Source: Aplidium turbinatum (taxonomy: Eukaryota; Chordata; Ascidiacea; Aplousobranchia; Polyclinidae). Taken from it: 64,000 nucleotides of DNA. The stretch is taken from positions 13,347,197 through 13,411,196 of the forward strand of contig OU964929.1 in NCBI GenBank assembly GCA_918807975.1, read 5' to 3'. How positions within the stretch are numbered: position 1 is the stretch's first letter; each line of letters begins with the position of its first letter. The position numbers were made by a program, and so were the translations under genes. Shown piece by piece: positions 1 through 11,800 of the stretch. The notes under the pieces were generated by a model, which was not told the origin of the DNA, searched no databases, and worked only from the letters and a program-made list of their open reading frames with translations.

Positions 1-2026
1 GGTATCCCTACTGCACTGCCAAAGAAAAGTATGCTTCTTCCATTGAAACTCATACAGGCTATTGCTTGCAGTCAAGCGAAAAGTTTTTTATATCTTGTAA
101 GGTAATGTTCACGTTATAACAGGAAGCTCTGACATCATTTGACAGCTGTTTAATTACAAAATGTTAAACCTTCGGCAAATTGCAAGGAAAAAGTTACAAC
201 ACACTCAAAATTGTTTCGGTTTTTACGAACTATGTCTTTTCTGCCCAACGTTGACCGTGGAAATAAAAAAATCAATGTATGGAAATACAGTAATCTAAGT
301 AGCCCATACTTTTTAAGATACATTGGCCGAGAAATGTATGAGAACACAGCTCAGTTGTTTTGACAAATAACATCTACTAAGGTTTTGTGCAACACTGTAT
401 TATTTTTCTGAAATAAAAATCTGTCATAACTCAAAGCGCAAGAGTATTTTCAAGACGCCCACCTTCTGAATATAAGTTTTTACCTGACAAGTTCTGAATA
501 TACTAAATACTAACAAACCTGGAGTATTCATTCCACTTTGTACATGCTCTACTATAGCGATACACAGGAAGAATGTGTGACTCACCGTTATTATTACAGT
601 AATAAGACAAGTTTTCTGACTCCAAGTATACTTAATAAGTTTGCTGTTCAAGGAAGCATCGTTTTCAATGACGTCATTTTTCATGCGGAAATTATTCTTA
701 GCGTTCCTACTTCCACTTAAATTTTGTATTAACTTTACACAATGATTTTTTGCTAGCAAAATATGCTTGGTTCTACATCAACGTCCAACCATGTTAAAAA
801 TATATAAATAAGGCAACTCATGCTGATTAGGTTAAGCTCTACTTTTTAGAACGTTAAAAAACCTAAACGAAAGTGAGATGAAATAAAACGCAACTTTGCT
901 TTTGAGACTTTTATGCAATTGCAAGTATTGGAGACTAAGAACGCCATATTAATACAGCCTACATACTGACAACATAAACATCGATTTTTAATTAAAGTAA
1001 TAACTAGTTTAAAATTCAAATTTTGCTGTGAATTGTTTGTTTACATTCTATTATTGCATGATACTTTTTTCTTCAATGTTATGAGCCAATGTTCTTCTTT
1101 AAACACAATCGCAAGAATTTACACTTTAAAAGTGTATGTCGCCCCTTCCAAGCATTTAACTTTGTTTGTTACCAACGAAAACCTTGCTCAATGAACATGC
1201 GTAATGTGAAACTGTTTTATGTTTTACATTGTAGGCTACTCAAGTACTCAACATTGTAATAATCGTAGTCTACATTGCTCTAAAGAACATGCTTTTTAAC
1301 CGTTTATGTCAGGTTGCAGATGACATTAGCTGGGATGCTCGTCATCGCATTTACTTACATTTACGATTTCGTGCTAAAGTGTTTGTTTTAATCAACTGAG
1401 CAATAAGAATTTACAGAAAGAATTTTCCTTTTATTAATTAAGTTTAGTATTTTACTTTACATTGACTGAGGGAACATCTTCGGTTTCCTCGAGGAAATAA
1501 GTAATAACTTAACAGTATAAGCCTTGTTACTCAATGCAACAAACAGTGTACCAGGCTATACCAGCCTCATTTTTTTTTTATCATAAATCGATTTCGATAT
1601 CACAGCATCCTCAGTGCAATCATAACTTAACAGAGGATTATTTTAATCATTTATTTGCACGTCACAAAAGGGAAATTTTAGTAAAAGGCTGATACAAATT
1701 GTACAAGCGTAACAAATGGAGATACCCGTCTTGAATACGCTTTTAATATGCAAAGCAGCAATTACCTAAACTAGGACTTTAAAACAATTGCGATGGACGG
1801 CTAGAGTAACGAAATTTTATAAAACCCAAAGTGATCCCTTCAAGATTTACTTGAAGTGCAGAGCTAAAAATATCTAATGCGTTGAGGTTAAAGCTAACCG
1901 ATTTAATAATGAAGAGTATTCAATCCGCCCCAACAAGAATCAAAGTTTGTAAACCAATTAATTCAAACAGAACTAGTTGAAAATATGCAGATTTACAACG
2001 TACATTAAATGCTGTTCTTCTCTTAG
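1..2026. other. left-edge stretch, no gene supported
   Basis: No convincing exon was found here on either strand. Short open frames exist (for example + strand 538-720 and - strand 424-759), but they have AT-driven composition and no splice context that stands out. A frame open from base 1 to about 96, followed by a GTAAGG that could be a donor, might be the tail of an exon beginning outside the window. This is too weak to call. Confidence 0.4.
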
Positions 2027-2144
2027 TGGCGTCCTTTCTGGTATTGAAGTAGCGTGTAGGTGGCATGTTAACTCCAAATCGAGACATGAAACGGTTAGGT
2101 CTATTCTTACATGTTGGGCCGTAGAGGTTCAAGAACCTGCAACA
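2027..2144 (+). CDS. possible internal exon, unknown gene
   Basis: A 118-base stretch is bounded by a pyrimidine-rich acceptor ending CTCTTAG and a strong donor ACA|GTAAGT. Read from the second base it is open and gives about 39 residues, including GIEVACRWHVNSKSRHE and ILTCWAVEVQEP, followed by a phase-0 donor. The balanced amino-acid mix (Trp, Cys, Arg, Glu) is more protein-like than the AT-driven frames nearby. I do not recognise the family. No partner exon in matching phase was found on either side, and it does not join the PH-domain gene starting at 5784. It could be an exon of a gene mostly left of the window, or chance. Confidence 0.35.
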
Positions 2145-2312
2145 GTAAGTACATATATGTAGTTGACACTCGACCAATGTTCTTTCAACTTTACGTTCAA
2201 TTGCCTTTCATTTTACCTTAGTCAGCGTTTTTAGTGCACTATATGTTGCACTGTATTTTTACAATAACCATACTCGAAATAAAAAAAAAAATATGGTTTT
2301 TGACAAATGTTT

Positions 2313-2714
2313 TTGGTAGCCACTTTAACAAGTCGAAATTCTGCCACTGAAATTGATTAGAATGAAACCGCCAACCAATCATAAGCTACGGTTTAAGTGA
2401 CGTAAAAAATGGCGAAAAGAAGATGATAGAAAGCAAATTAAGTGATGGATTTTTTGTCAGCTGGTTGGCTTAAGGGTTAGGGTTAAGGCTAGAAAGTAGT
2501 CATTTTATTGACGCGGGTTCGATTCCCACTACTGCTATTGCTCTTTTTCTTCTTTAATTACCAAATAAAGTTCAAAACAAGCATTAACGCTCTGGATGAG
2601 TGCTAGAAGGTTCACAATTGGACAGCAGCCTCTTATAACATGTTCTGATTGGTTGGCGGTTGCATTCTAGTTAATTTCAGTGGCAGAATTTCGACTTGTT
2701 AAAGTGGCTACCAA
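2313..2714. mobile_element. 402-bp MITE with 68-bp terminal inverted repeats
   Basis: The left arm (2313-2380) begins TTGGTAGCCACTTTAACAAG. The right arm (2647-2714) is its reverse complement with only a few mismatches. No coding frame lies between the arms, so this is a non-autonomous inverted-repeat element. The flanks (TGTTT on the left, TGCTT on the right) do not give a clean target duplication, so the superfamily is not assigned. The interior carries a tRNA-like promoter module, listed separately. Confidence 0.75.
2455..2535 (+). repeat. tRNA-like (A box/B box) module inside the MITE
   Basis: TGGCTTAAGGG near 2468 fits an RNA polymerase III A box. GGTTCGATTCC near 2517 is a textbook B box, about 50 bases downstream. 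The flanking bases do not form a full acceptor stem, so it is not a functional tRNA gene. It looks like a tRNA or tRNA-derived SINE fragment captured inside the inverted-repeat element. Confidence 0.45.
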
Positions 2715-5700
2715 TGCTTTTCCCTTTGGCGCTGGCATGCGACAGCATATTTTAAGTATGCGTCTCTCTAGGTTGCGCTACTGGAACTTTACATGAAGAA
2801 GCGGCTTGCGTACAACACAGATGGGATTTTGAGCAAGTTTCGTTATTTTTGGCAAAAATCTTTTCTCTTTATGAAGTATTGGAAAAATATCAACATTTAT
2901 ACTGTATGAAGTAGGATCAAAGTAAAAAAGTATCATTTTCTCAACATCTTCAAAATTAAAATCTGATGTTGTTTCTTGGCCTGTATGGATTATCTCATAA
3001 TTAAAAAATAACATTTGTGCATGATTTACATACCTGTGATATGAATTTATACCTTTTTCTTCTTTCCATCTTTTTCCACAACTTTCTGCAACTAGAATTT
3101 TTGTAAAAAATCTTTCAACTTGAATGTTTTAGAATATTTTTATATTTGTTTTTATTCTTTCTCATTACAGTGAAAAACATCAAGACAGAAGCTGTACGCT
3201 AAATGTAAATATGTAGTTTACTAGGTCCAAAACCAGCAACAGGGTGGCAATAGAAGGTCACAAAGTTTACAGAGTCCCACCATGCTTGCTTTTTATTAAA
3301 AACTGACCTGGCAAATAGCTACTCGAGAAAGTAGAAAAAACAAAAGCCAAGATATCAACAAATTTCGGCTTTGGCATGATAAACCAACTTATGACGGAAA
3401 ACAATTATTTCATGTTGTTTGTGATATACGTGTAAGAGACAATTTTTTCATCTGGTATAAAAAAATCAAAGCATTGTATTTTCAAAGCTAAGTGGAGCTT
3501 GCTCAAAACTTATACTCTGACTGAGTTATTTGATATGGATTATTTCAACTATAAACTTACCACAAGCTGTTTAAATCTGAAGCTAGGAAAAAGATCCGTT
3601 AGGTGTATTTATTTTGCATCAGTGGAAAAAATCCCAGTAGTTTTTAAAAAACAGAAAACATTTTTCAGGTAGGATTTTGTTGACTTTTTTTTATAATTTT
3701 AAAACAGCTTATGTTTAACAATTTAACCATCCATAAAAGTAAAAAGAATTGTTACGAAGATTGTAAGGCACAAAACAAACTAATTCAATTTAAACCAAAT
3801 AGTTTTGATAGCTTGCATAGAGAAAATGCTGCAGAACTAAGTTTCCTCAATTACAAACATTAAATTAAAGCTTAGAATGAAATAAGCCAAACAAATAGTT
3901 TACACTGTCCATGGAAATATTTTTTTCGAAGAAATATACTTGGCACTCGCATATTACTGCTGCTGCTTGTGTGACCCAGGCGGCTGCCATCGAAAAACAT
4001 TTGAAGATAATTGATGGTGGCTAACTAACTTTGGTGGTGGTTAACTAGATGATTACCGTAGCCTACTTATTTATGGGTTTTGTTGTATTGCTGATCATGT
4101 AACAAACTATTATAACCCAACTTGGCAATTGTTTTGGAAGTTTCATTCACTGTTTTATATGGCGTTATCAAAAGAAATAAATTAAAATTTTCGCTTGATC
4201 CGAAAATTTGTTAATAGGCCTACCACAGAAACTACAATCAAAAATAACCACAGTCTGTTCGTCATGGTTGGCTTTTGTGATCGGAAAAGTTCCGTTTAGC
4301 GTTAATAGTGTTAACACTGACGTTTTTTTAACCGTTTGCACTTCCTGGTGCTTTTCAAATAGTCATCTCCAATACCAGACAAGTGCAACCTCCATGTCGA
4401 AGCATGATATTAGCAATGCACGCTGATATACCTATTTTGGTCCGTGTCGTTTCTTTACTCACACCATGCAGCGAAACCAATGCTTGACAAAAATGGAAGT
4501 TTTCACTTGACGAGAGAAGCCCTTCGTGTTGAACCCAAAGGACTCTGTGTCATTGTTGTGGTGTATCTTCGTAAAAATGACGTATTGTTGATTGAAACTC
4601 TTGTTCCGCAACTAGACATTTTGTCCCAGCCAGCAAAGTATTCCTTTTTACATAGATTCAACGCTTGTACAGTAGACTTTGATTCAATGTAAAAATCGGT
4701 TGGTTTGCTGGTTGTGGTATGAGCTACAGACAGCCCTGTTTGATAGCCGTTGATAGGAAAGAGAAAAAAGGAAAGGCTAAAAAGAAATAAAGCTTCACCG
4801 GGCGAAAGAAAAACATTGACAAGAGCGGTGCGAAAGCCTTCAACGTTGATTCTTGCGAAGAAAAAAAGGTCTGCACGTGATGGTTTCAGTTTGCTAGTGA
4901 AATGAAAGAAACTTCTCAATACGTTTATTAAGTTGTTGAATTAAAGTGGTACGGAAAATTGGTGTTAGCTTTTTAAGAAATGCTGCACCGTAATTGCAGC
5001 TTAGCTACTGCAAGAACGATGATAGACGTCATCGCATGCGTCTTTGCATGCTTTGGGTTGACCTCAGTCAAAAAGCTAGTTTTTTTTATCAGACTATGAA
5101 CTACAATGCACATAAATGGCAATGGGCTTGTAAACGATTAAAAGTTTTCGAAAAGAGTTCGATTTACTGTTTTTGGCATCGAATGCCCAAACCAGTCAAA
5201 CTGTCCGCTCAAACTGTGGGTAGGTCTCAAACACGGTGAGCAAATCCGTTCTTTTTTGCATTGGTTCAACGTCGGAAAAAGTTGAATGAATGAAAAAGCT
5301 CTGCTTTGTTGAATGGGTATCAAAAGTTGAATTGGTAAGGAAAAATTCCCAGTCAAAAAGTGTCACATTCGCAAGTGAAACTATGTTCGCTGTAAAACTT
5401 CAGCAAACCTAAACCAAGCTAAATTTATTAAAACTAGCTGCATTAAAATGAAGTAGGACTGCTATGATACCGCGATGAAGTATTAGAAAGAGCGATACAT
5501 TTTTATCAATGAATGTGAGGCTTGACGCCGAAGCTCACTTGTGATTCTGTAATTCATATGTGATAAGGACGTTGTAAAATTAACTTTGGTGTACTGCACC
5601 CAACTTTCTTATTCACATCGAAAACGTTTAATTCCTGATATAGAAACATAACTAATCTCCCAAAACGGCATTGGTGAGCTGTTTCTTAGGCGAAAGATAG

Positions 5701-5783
5701 CGAAGAGAAATGATTCAAGAATGCTTTTGTCACATTTTCAGCGTAGAATTTGATTACAGGCTAATTTTTGATTGCTGCCAATC
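2715..5783. other. stretch without supported gene
   Basis: The longest frames are 4503-4919 (- strand, 138 codons) and 4444-4692 (+ strand). They overlap on opposite strands, and neither resembles a known family. A possible minus-strand exon pair (about 3038-3088 and part of 2778-2990) has plausible acceptor and donor dinucleotides but no recognisable product. I see no repeat with clear ends. Confidence 0.35.
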
Positions 5784-5874
5784 ATGAAGTCGAAGCAGGA
5801 AGCATCGGAACTGAGTTATGAAAGTTTCATGGAAACTTACGGCAGCGTATACTGTAACAGTGATGCTACTAAAG
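5784..5874 (+). CDS. candidate first coding exon of the PH/coiled-coil gene
   Basis: ATG opens a 30-codon frame (MKSKQEASELSYESFMETYG...) ending in a phase-1 donor, AAAG|GTAACT. It has an acidic, tyrosine-rich, protein-like composition. It joins in frame to 6972-7165 only if that exon uses the acceptor GAATGAAG, which has a poor pyrimidine tract. The assignment of this exon as the start is therefore provisional. Confidence 0.45.
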
Positions 5875-8800
5875 GTAACTTGTATACGTAGTGAAGTATT
5901 CATTTATATAACAAATCCACGAACCTGTTTTCAAGCTTTTAAAATAATTTTTTGTTGTAGACATGTAGTTGTTGTATGTGTGATATAAATTAGCTACTTG
6001 CACAGCCTAGTAAGTATTTGTTGTTGCTTTGTTAAGGAAGAATGATACTTAAAAAATCAAATTTCTTAATTTGCTTGCAACCACCATTCTCTGCAACTGC
6101 AAGATGGCTTGATTATTTTTTAGTATTGTACAATGAGTTGAATACGCTTGTGGCATGAAAACATTCTCATTGCCAAACTTTTCGGAACGTTTAAATAAAT
6201 TTATGATGTCTTCCCACTGAGAATGCTGCTTCTGAATCTTCTGGTCAATCCCAAATCCTACAATTTCTACTATTAATGGGTTGCAAAAATAAATCTATTA
6301 AATAAACAGCAAAAGTGATCTTCCTCGGGGAACTTGAAATTCTTTATTAAAGTACAAACGAATTTATAGATTCGAAGAAAATAAACGAACGAAAAAATAG
6401 ATGCTATTTGAATAAACTTAACTGAAGATGATCTAGCTGTTTGCCAATCGAAATCGATTTTTAGCTGTTTATGATTGAACTGACTCGTGTGAAAATAAAT
6501 TCCTTTGATTACAAGATATGTAACCGAGTCGTTCATATCAAACATTGTTGTAGGTATGACACCTGTCAGAAGATATTTCATTTTCTTGTTTATTGAAAGT
6601 ATCATTTTTTAGATTAATTTTCTTGTTGCGACGGCAATATATTTGAATATGACTTTATTACAAAATAAATCAACTAAGTTACTTGTCAATATTGTAATAT
6701 TGGCTCATAAGTCTAACCATGAAAAACGCTTGTTATCTTCAAGTTATAATGTTTAACTTTAACTTTCATACGCATTTTGTGTTTCCTCTATTAAAACAAA
6801 GTATGAAAATTGATCATGATTTTTAAAGCAATTTACATGCAGCTTTTTGCACTTCTCATTAATTCACTGACGTAAAGTTAAAAATATCTTTAACACATAA
6901 CGCGATTCGTCTGCCACGTTCCAATCAGTAATCTCGAAATGTTGAATCATTTGTAACGTAATTGAATGAAGAGAACAGGCAGCGGTTTGAGCCAGCCACT
7001 TGTCAGCTAGCAAAACAGTTCGCTATGTTTGCGTCAAAAGATAACAACAATGTCCAACTTGTTATGTTTAAATATACAGCAAGAAGTACAGCGCCGGATG
7101 TTATGCTACAAGCAAGCCCACCTACGATTGGAAAAACTGGAACAAATGGCCTGTACAGAGTGGAGGTAGGAAGATTTATTTACACTGTTTAGTCACTTTA
7201 AAGTTTATAGTTTTGTCATTGTACAGTTTAATTTGATAGGTTAAATGCGTTAATTTTGTACGTTTGCTTGTTAGATGTCTATATTTTACCATTTTAGAAC
7301 TTCGAGCGATCTCAGGTAATAGAAAAGTTAACTTTGGATACTGTTACTGAACAGATTCTCAATTTTTGTTTGTTTTTTATTGTCGTGTTTTCAGTGGTGA
7401 TTAACATCCATGACTGTAATCACCTACACGACTGCTCCTAGGTTGACTTAATATGACTATCACTATTTAAGAAAATAGGTTGTTGAGTTGTGTCTATTGC
7501 TTTGCTTGAGAAACCAACGCGAGTGTCTGGGCTATTGTGCACCGCATCATTGTTGCTTTTTGTTTTCGCACACCCAGGTGACAAACAACCTGTGTATTTT
7601 TACCCTTGTTGAAGGCCTGGGATACTAAACTAGAGTCAGCTGAATGGGTCTGGGTTTTCCCAGCTAACTTAGTTTGCAATCTGTACGTCGTTTCAACATC
7701 GCCTTACCACATAACATGGCAACATTTGGTAGTTTGGTTGAAACAGAGTATCAAGTCATTTGTTTTGTAGTTATTTGATCTTCCACGAGCTCTTGAATTA
7801 TTGTCCCATTTAGCGTTTATATTGTCACCCAAACTAAACAGACTGTTTTGCATGCTATAAAGTTGCAAGGTGTCAAAATACAATGATTTGTTGCATGCTT
7901 TACGCTGGTGATTGAGTTGTAAGTTGAATAGGCAAGTAGTCCACGATCACAATACGCAAATAGCCTTGTTTTTCCTTTGTTTTTCTATAACTTTTCAGTT
8001 AGTTTCACTTTTGTGCAACATAATTTGAACTGTTGAAACAATAATAGTGAGCAGTGGCTGCGATTGAATGACGTTTGTGAATGATTACAGAATTCGCCTT
8101 ATCAAAGGTTTTACAAGTGTGACTCAATCCACTTAATCAGGATTGTGTCTTTTTGTGTGTTAAGTTTTAATTTCCAGTAGCACTTGTGTTTGAATAGCTG
8201 TTGTTGCGCCAGCGAGCTACACTGGCGACTCAAGTGTTGTATTAACATTTGGCAACAAGAAGTTTTCATTCTCAATTCTACACAAAACGTACAGCAATTT
8301 AAAACAATTAAGAAACTGTATCGTGATGGACACGCTGTTCCACAAGAGAAGTGGGATTGCTTTGAAGTAAAAATGCCACAAGGTTGCGACTTCGGTTTTC
8401 CTATTTGTAAAATCAAAAATGCTTGATCAACTGAACTGTGGCAAATCATATCGTTTTTTTTTTTTTTTGGGGGGGGAGGGTTCATTTTTGTGATCATCTT
8501 CACCACTCAAAAGCCCCTAAATTTTCAGTTTTGCCTGTATTGCCTTCTGCAAGAAAACTAAACATGAGTTACTGTGTTGATGGAAAAATCATAAAGCCTT
8601 TTACGAGTTCAGGTTAGAAAATCGATCATCTTGTTTTGGACAGAATGAAACAAAAAGTGAACAGCGCAATAAATTTTCATCAAAAAATTGGTTGTTTTGT
8701 GTCAATATGACATCAATGAGTTTGACTGAAATAAGATTTATGAGTCATTTCAATGAAGACACAAATCCAGTTGATAAGAAAGTGCACGTCGAGTGCCGAC

Positions 8801-11800
8801 ATCATGGCACTCACTGCAACTCACCGATATCATGTATGAGGTGGCACAGACACACTCTGTAACATAATCATTGTTTTGCAAACCCCAAAGTTTCAAAAAT
8901 ATAAAAGCCTTCCCAACTCTCAACATCAGGGAAAGTAAATGCATTTTCTGACTTCGGATGGCTCTACATGACTGTTTGTTTTGTTTTTCAAAAACGTAAG
9001 TCGACGTAGCTCAAAATTGTTTGCATAAGATCAACAAAGTATCGATTTGCGTATTATCACTAAAATTTACAACAAAAGTAAAAACAAAGTCTGATGTTTT
9101 GAAGAACATTTTTGAATTGTAGAATAGGTTCCGAGTTAGATTTGACACCTTTTGTTGGACCGTCTTGAAACATCCCTCGCTTTCTCTCAGAACTCAATAA
9201 AATGAATTGGCATAAATTGGTAAACATAAACGTTGATAATGTTTATAAGCAATCAAGATCAATGTTCAATTTGAATATTCTGTCAAAGCGCTGGTAGTAA
9301 AACCTACAGCGTGTAACCCACAGAAATTCAAGGTTTGAATTCGTTGAATCGATGTAAAAAAGGACTGTTGTTCTGGCTGGGTCATCTGCTTTATTAACTT
9401 TAATCAGGAAATATTCTGAAACTGAATCAGCCAGCAAGCGCAGTTGTCAATGAAATCACTTGAATTTGCAAACCTAAATCCACGGCAAAAGTATTCGAAT
9501 GAAGCCCACTTTTTTATTACTATGATTTAACGTTTTCAATCGTTGAATCTATGTACAGTACACACATTTTAACATTTTTACATAATTATGTACTGGTAAC
9601 ATCAAACGTACAGTAGCCTATCTGCTGTAATTGTAAATTTCTTCGCGGTTTATGCAGCTCCATCAGAGGAATGCTCACGCGTGGCAAGAACCTCATAGCG
9701 TTCCTGAGATAGAAGTTTTTGTTTGCATTGTTTAACGTTGCAAGGTAGTGCCTTAATAGTGATAGTATCGGAGTGTTTGCACTCAATTATCCAGCGTATT
9801 ATTAAACCCACATAAACAGGACAGTAGTTTATACCAGTTCATACCAAAATTACAAAGTAGTGCGCAAAGCTGTTTTCAAATAGCTTATACTTTTTTGTCC
9901 GTTGCTGCTAATGACATATGTAAAAGACAATAGTTCAGAAAACAAATTTCTTTATGTTAGCAAAAACCGCTCTTTCCCACAGGTTGCTGGGCTTTCTCGT
10001 TTTGTGCTTCCATTGAGCATTTGTTCATTCAAAGCTCTCATGGGCCAACAGCGTTCATAAGGCTGATTAATTGTTTAAACTGTCTTGTCATTTTCCCGTA
10101 TGTTTGCAAGGAATGACAACATTTGAGTAATTAGACTTTGAACAAACTTATAAATCTCGCCATGTCCAATATCACCGACTTGAAATCTTGTCAAAATTTT
10201 TCAATGTGTTTGCACAGAAGTAACTAAAGCAAAGAATATTGATCGAATATGCCTGCTTTAACAGTTGTCAACAAATCAACTTTTTGGGAATCTTAACGGT
10301 AGTTTTTTTTTTAAATTTGCTCAGGTAATGTTCATTCATATAATTAAACTATTGCAATTGGTATCTGCAAAGTTTATCTCATCCGTAGCAAATTCCGAGT
10401 TGAAACTTTTACCTTTTCAAAAAAAAGAAAAGGTATTACAACTGCAGTGAAAGCAAAACGATATCACTTCAAGATCTTGATTGTTCTGTTGACTCATTTT
10501 AAATCAACCGTATTTGTTTGTTACGTCTTTTGAACAGCTCCCACTTTCATCAATGTGGCAATAAGGTGTTTCAAGTAGACCAAAGAAATAAAACCAAACC
10601 GTTTGTTTTCATTTCATTCAATCAGTTCCCTTATTCTAAAGCTGCCTCAAGAATCATTAAGTTCCTTCCTCTCGTCGAGGGTTGGAGGCAATGAGACGCC
10701 AAGTTTCTCTGTTGTAAGATTTTTCTACTGCAGTTTTGTAGTTAAGTCCTCACCAGTCTTCAATATCATTAGTCCAAATTCTTGGTGGTCTGCCCCTATT
10801 TCGTTTTCCATTCATTTTTCCTTCTAGTAGTTGTCTTTGAATAGAATTATTGCCTCAAGAATAAGGGTGTTCAAAAACGAATTTTGTCGAAGCGAAATTC
10901 TTTGCAATAAAACTTAATTTGTATCGAAACTAAACCAAAAAAAAGTTTGGGACGAAACGAATATTTCGTTAACAAAATAAAATCTTGAATTGTTTTATTT
11001 TAAACAGTTCTACTGAAGAACTTTCATCGCGTAATATTTAGTTGCACTTACTAAATTAGGCTCCTCATTATCCTTATGGATAACCAAAACAATTTTCCTT
11101 CAAAAGACACTATTTACATGTTTAAATTTAACGTGACTACAAAAATTAGTAAATTAGTTGGATTGCATGTGAGCTTAAGTGCATAACAAGAGCAGAATTT
11201 GCGGCTAATATAGGCTGTAATTTTTCACCAATATCTGTTTTCTAAAGTCTGTAATATTTTGAGTTAGAAAAGAATGTGTAGCTTTTAATGTTCTTAGACA
11301 TGGTTTCTACAAGCACGGTCATGGTACAAGTCTGGGTTTTTATATGGTTGGCACAATTCAATGACAACAGTTTACGTGTGTTTGCATTGTAAAATCATTT
11401 CGCTCAAAAGAATGTAGGTTGTTAGTATAAAGTGGATGCTCTATACTTTGCAATTATAATAGAACGTCTACAAGTAATACAACAGCAGTTTGCTTAGGAC
11501 AACATACTTAGTCTATCACCCGTTTGCGGATTTACAGAAATACATTAGTAAGTCCCCATGATTTTAAAATGATTCTTAGTTTTCGAAGTTTCATGTCATA
11601 TAGGTCTTTGGCAGTGGCAAGCTTTTTTGCCATTAGGCCTAATGCAGCGTCATCCAAGAGATGACGTCACCTTCTGCTACAACTTTTGTTAGTTCATTGA
11701 CGAATCTGCACGTTTTTGGGGAAAAATACGGTTCTGATAAGCATTGGATTTTTTTAATTCTTAAGTAGCCCTCAACTGCGTGGGATAAACGTCAAAGAAC

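Noticed and set aside
2778-3090. Possible minus-strand exon pair with a plausible acceptor and donor
   Set aside because: The only phase-compatible joining gives an unrecognised product, and no further exons were found.
4503-4919. 138-codon minus-strand frame overlapping a plus-strand frame (4444-4692)
   Set aside because: The two frames are shadows of each other, and neither shows motifs, splice logic or a recognisable fold.
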